Of a stretch of DNA of 64,000 nt, positions 62,878 through 64,000 are shown piece by piece (position 1 is the stretch's first letter; each line of letters starts with the position of its first letter). This DNA is from Helicobacter_F equorum (lineage in GTDB: Bacteria > Campylobacterota > Campylobacteria > Campylobacterales > Helicobacteraceae): the NCBI RefSeq assembly GCF_042649585.1, contig NZ_JBHRZM010000009.1:1-64000 (forward strand), read 5' to 3'. The notes beneath the pieces were generated by a model, which saw nothing but the letters and a program-made list of their open reading frames with translations, ran no database searches and was not told the origin of the DNA. Both the position numbers and the translations under genes were made by a program.

Positions 62878-63571
62878 TAAGCAAATCAAAAAAATAAAAA
62901 TTGTTAATGATATTTCTTTGGAAGTCAATAGCAAGGAAGTTGTGGGACTTTTGGGACCAAATGGTGCTGGAAAAACCACGACTTTTTACATGATATGCGG
63001 ACTTTTACACCCAACCTCTGGGGCAGTGCATTTGAATGGATCTGATATTACAAAGCTTCCGTTACACGCACGATCTAATATGGGTATTGGCTATCTTCCG
63101 CAAGAATCAAGTATTTTTAAAGATTTAAGTGTAGAGGAAAATCTTCTTTTAGCAGCAGAGGCGAGTATAAAAAGTGTCAAAGATCGTAAGATCCGCATAG
63201 AAAAAATGCTAGAGGAATTTAATATCGAGCCAATTCGCACAAGAAAGGGCGTGAGTTTGAGCGGTGGGGAGCGTCGGCGTGTAGAAATCGCAAGAGCATT
63301 GGTAAAAAATCCTAAATTTGTTTTGCTTGATGAGCCATTTGCTGGAGTGGATCCCAAAGCGGTGGTAGATATCCAAAATATTATTTTGAAGCTTATTGAG
63401 CTTGATATAGGTGTGCTTATCACAGACCACAATGTGCGTGAGACGCTATCGGTTTGTCATAGAAGTTATGTTATCAAAAGTGGTGCGCTTTTAGCGAGTG
63501 GTAATGCGCAAGAGATTTATCAAAATGCCCTTGTGCGTAAATATTATTTGGGAGAGAATTTTAAAGCATGA
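62849..63571 (+). CDS. lptB: LPS export ABC transporter ATP-binding protein LptB
   Basis: Cytoplasmic ATPase driving LPS extraction by LptFG. The 240-aa protein has Walker A GPNGAGKTT, the Q-loop LPQESSIFKDLSVEEN, signature SLSGGERRRVEIARAL, Walker B VLLDEPFAGVDP and switch His in ITDHNVRET; the SIFKDLSVEEN segment is LptB-specific. Coupled to rpoN (ATGA). Confidence 0.96.
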   Translation: MNTLQAHNLSKQIKKIKIVNDISLEVNSKEVVGLLGPNGAGKTTTFYMICGLLHPTSGAVHLNGSDITKLPLHARSNMGIGYLPQESSIFKDLSVEENLLLAAEASIKSVKDRKIRIEKMLEEFNIEPIRTRKGVSLSGGERRRVEIARALVKNPKFVLLDEPFAGVDPKAVVDIQNIILKLIELDIGVLITDHNVRETLSVCHRSYVIKSGALLASGNAQEIYQNALVRKYYLGENFKA

Positions 63572-64000
63572 GTGCAAGATCGGGTTTAGGAGGGAGATTA
63601 CGCACCAATGTCGCTATCAAACCAAAGCTTTCGGCGACACTAAAAAATTGGCTACCTATCTTGCAAAGTGGAGCTGATAGTATAGAAGAAATTGTGCAAG
63701 AGTTTGCCCAAGAAAACCCTTATGTGCAGATTCAAAGCCAACGCACACAATCTCTGTCGCAAAAATCTAAGGTTACCTCCAAATCTCAATCGCAAAAAAA
63801 TTCTATCACAGACAAGATAGAATCTCTAAGTACTACCACGCAGGATTTATATGAGAGTTTGCTTACACAAATAACACCACGCCTTTTCCCAAGCCAAACT
63901 TCTCAAGATATTGCCTATAGTATCATCGAAAATATCAATAATGAAGGATATTTGGATTGTGAAGTGGTAGAACTTGCAGAGGAAGTGGGTGTGAGCGTGG
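63568..64000 (+). CDS. rpoN: RNA polymerase sigma-54 factor (partial, 3' end off window)
   Basis: N-terminal 144 residues of RpoN. Region I is seen at PKLSATLKNWLPILQSGADS and IEEIVQEFAQENPYV, followed by a charged linker and the start of the core-binding region (LITQITPRLFPSQTSQDIAYSI-like). The rest lies beyond 64000. Overlaps the lptB stop (ATGA), an lptB-rpoN order known in many proteobacteria. It would read the GG-N10-GC promoters found before flgG and fliK in this window. Confidence 0.93.
   Translation, partial: MSARSGLGGRLRTNVAIKPKLSATLKNWLPILQSGADSIEEIVQEFAQENPYVQIQSQRTQSLSQKSKVTSKSQSQKNSITDKIESLSTTTQDLYESLLTQITPRLFPSQTSQDIAYSIIENINNEGYLDCEVVELAEEVGVSV

Noticed and set aside
1..64000. 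CRISPR arrays
   Set aside because: No series of regularly spaced direct repeats was seen on reading the window.

Overview
This window looks like a chromosomal segment from a Helicobacter species, probably a non-pylori (enterohepatic-type) one. The evidence is the low G+C, dense short-spaced operons, and a gene set and order that repeatedly match Campylobacterota. Examples are ftsX-ftsE-trmB-lipoprotein-rluD next to flaG-fliD-fliS-fliT, dnaX-tsaE-lptB-rpoN, cmoB with a hotdog protein, bioF-bioG-bioC, and a flgD-fliK-type hook cluster. The species call is inference from family recognition; no database search was made. One assembly gap (Ns) lies at 1328-1391, a chemoreceptor is cut by the left edge and rpoN by the right edge.

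Layout. 1-2373: partial chemoreceptor, gap, FlgF-type rod protein. 2390-5200: lnt, gatB. 5301-8374: flagellar cap and chaperone operon flaG-fliD-fliS-fliT with a sigma-28-type promoter. 8443-14680: EnvC-like peptidase, ftsX, ftsE, trmB, Fn3 lipoprotein, rluD. 14717-15906: rodA running into a CAT-anticodon tRNA. 15911-22288: FtsL-like protein, rsmH, FAD/Fe-S lactate dehydrogenase, glyS. 22379-26701: lysozyme-like protein, TusA-like and YedE-like pair, marC, catalase-like protein, then a structured intergenic region that may encode a small RNA. 26989-32130: hook cluster (flgE, flgD, fliK in two overlapping frames) behind a sigma-54 promoter. 32184-37607: CcoI-type copper ATPase, a stand-alone DNA methylase with a specificity-like tail, acetyltransferase, uppS. 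37618-39271: phase-variable GT-C-like membrane protein. 39407-47432: prfB, biotin genes, BatD-like, MBL-fold and ThiF-family proteins, motAB. 47506-55030: KefB-type antiporter, trmN6-like, ribD, rimP, rbfA, gltX, aroC, rnc. 55230-58191: Mur-ligase-like unknown, cmoB, hotdog protein, globin. 58346-59989: phase-variable methyltransferase downstream of flgG. 60128-64000: UPF0126, dnaX, tsaE, lptB, rpoN.

The main thread is flagellar. Promoters with GG-N10-GC spacing precede flgG and the fliK cluster, and rpoN, the sigma factor that would read them, begins at the right edge. The most unusual locus is at 58346-59989. A SAM methyltransferase gene sits 15 nt behind flgG, contains a G10 tract (in frame here), and ends with an exact 70-bp copy of the flgG 3' end fused in frame, so the cassette is flanked by direct repeats. 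A second G10 tract at 39231-39240 places a GT-C-like membrane protein out of frame (OFF). The window therefore has two independent poly-G switches, one of them apparently captured by the flagellar regulon.

Other points of interest are CBM5/12-like modules inside the hook protein, a possible 6S-like RNA at 26713-26862, an NssR-like palindrome in front of the globin gene, and a strongly repeated word AGATTCT/AGAATCT throughout.
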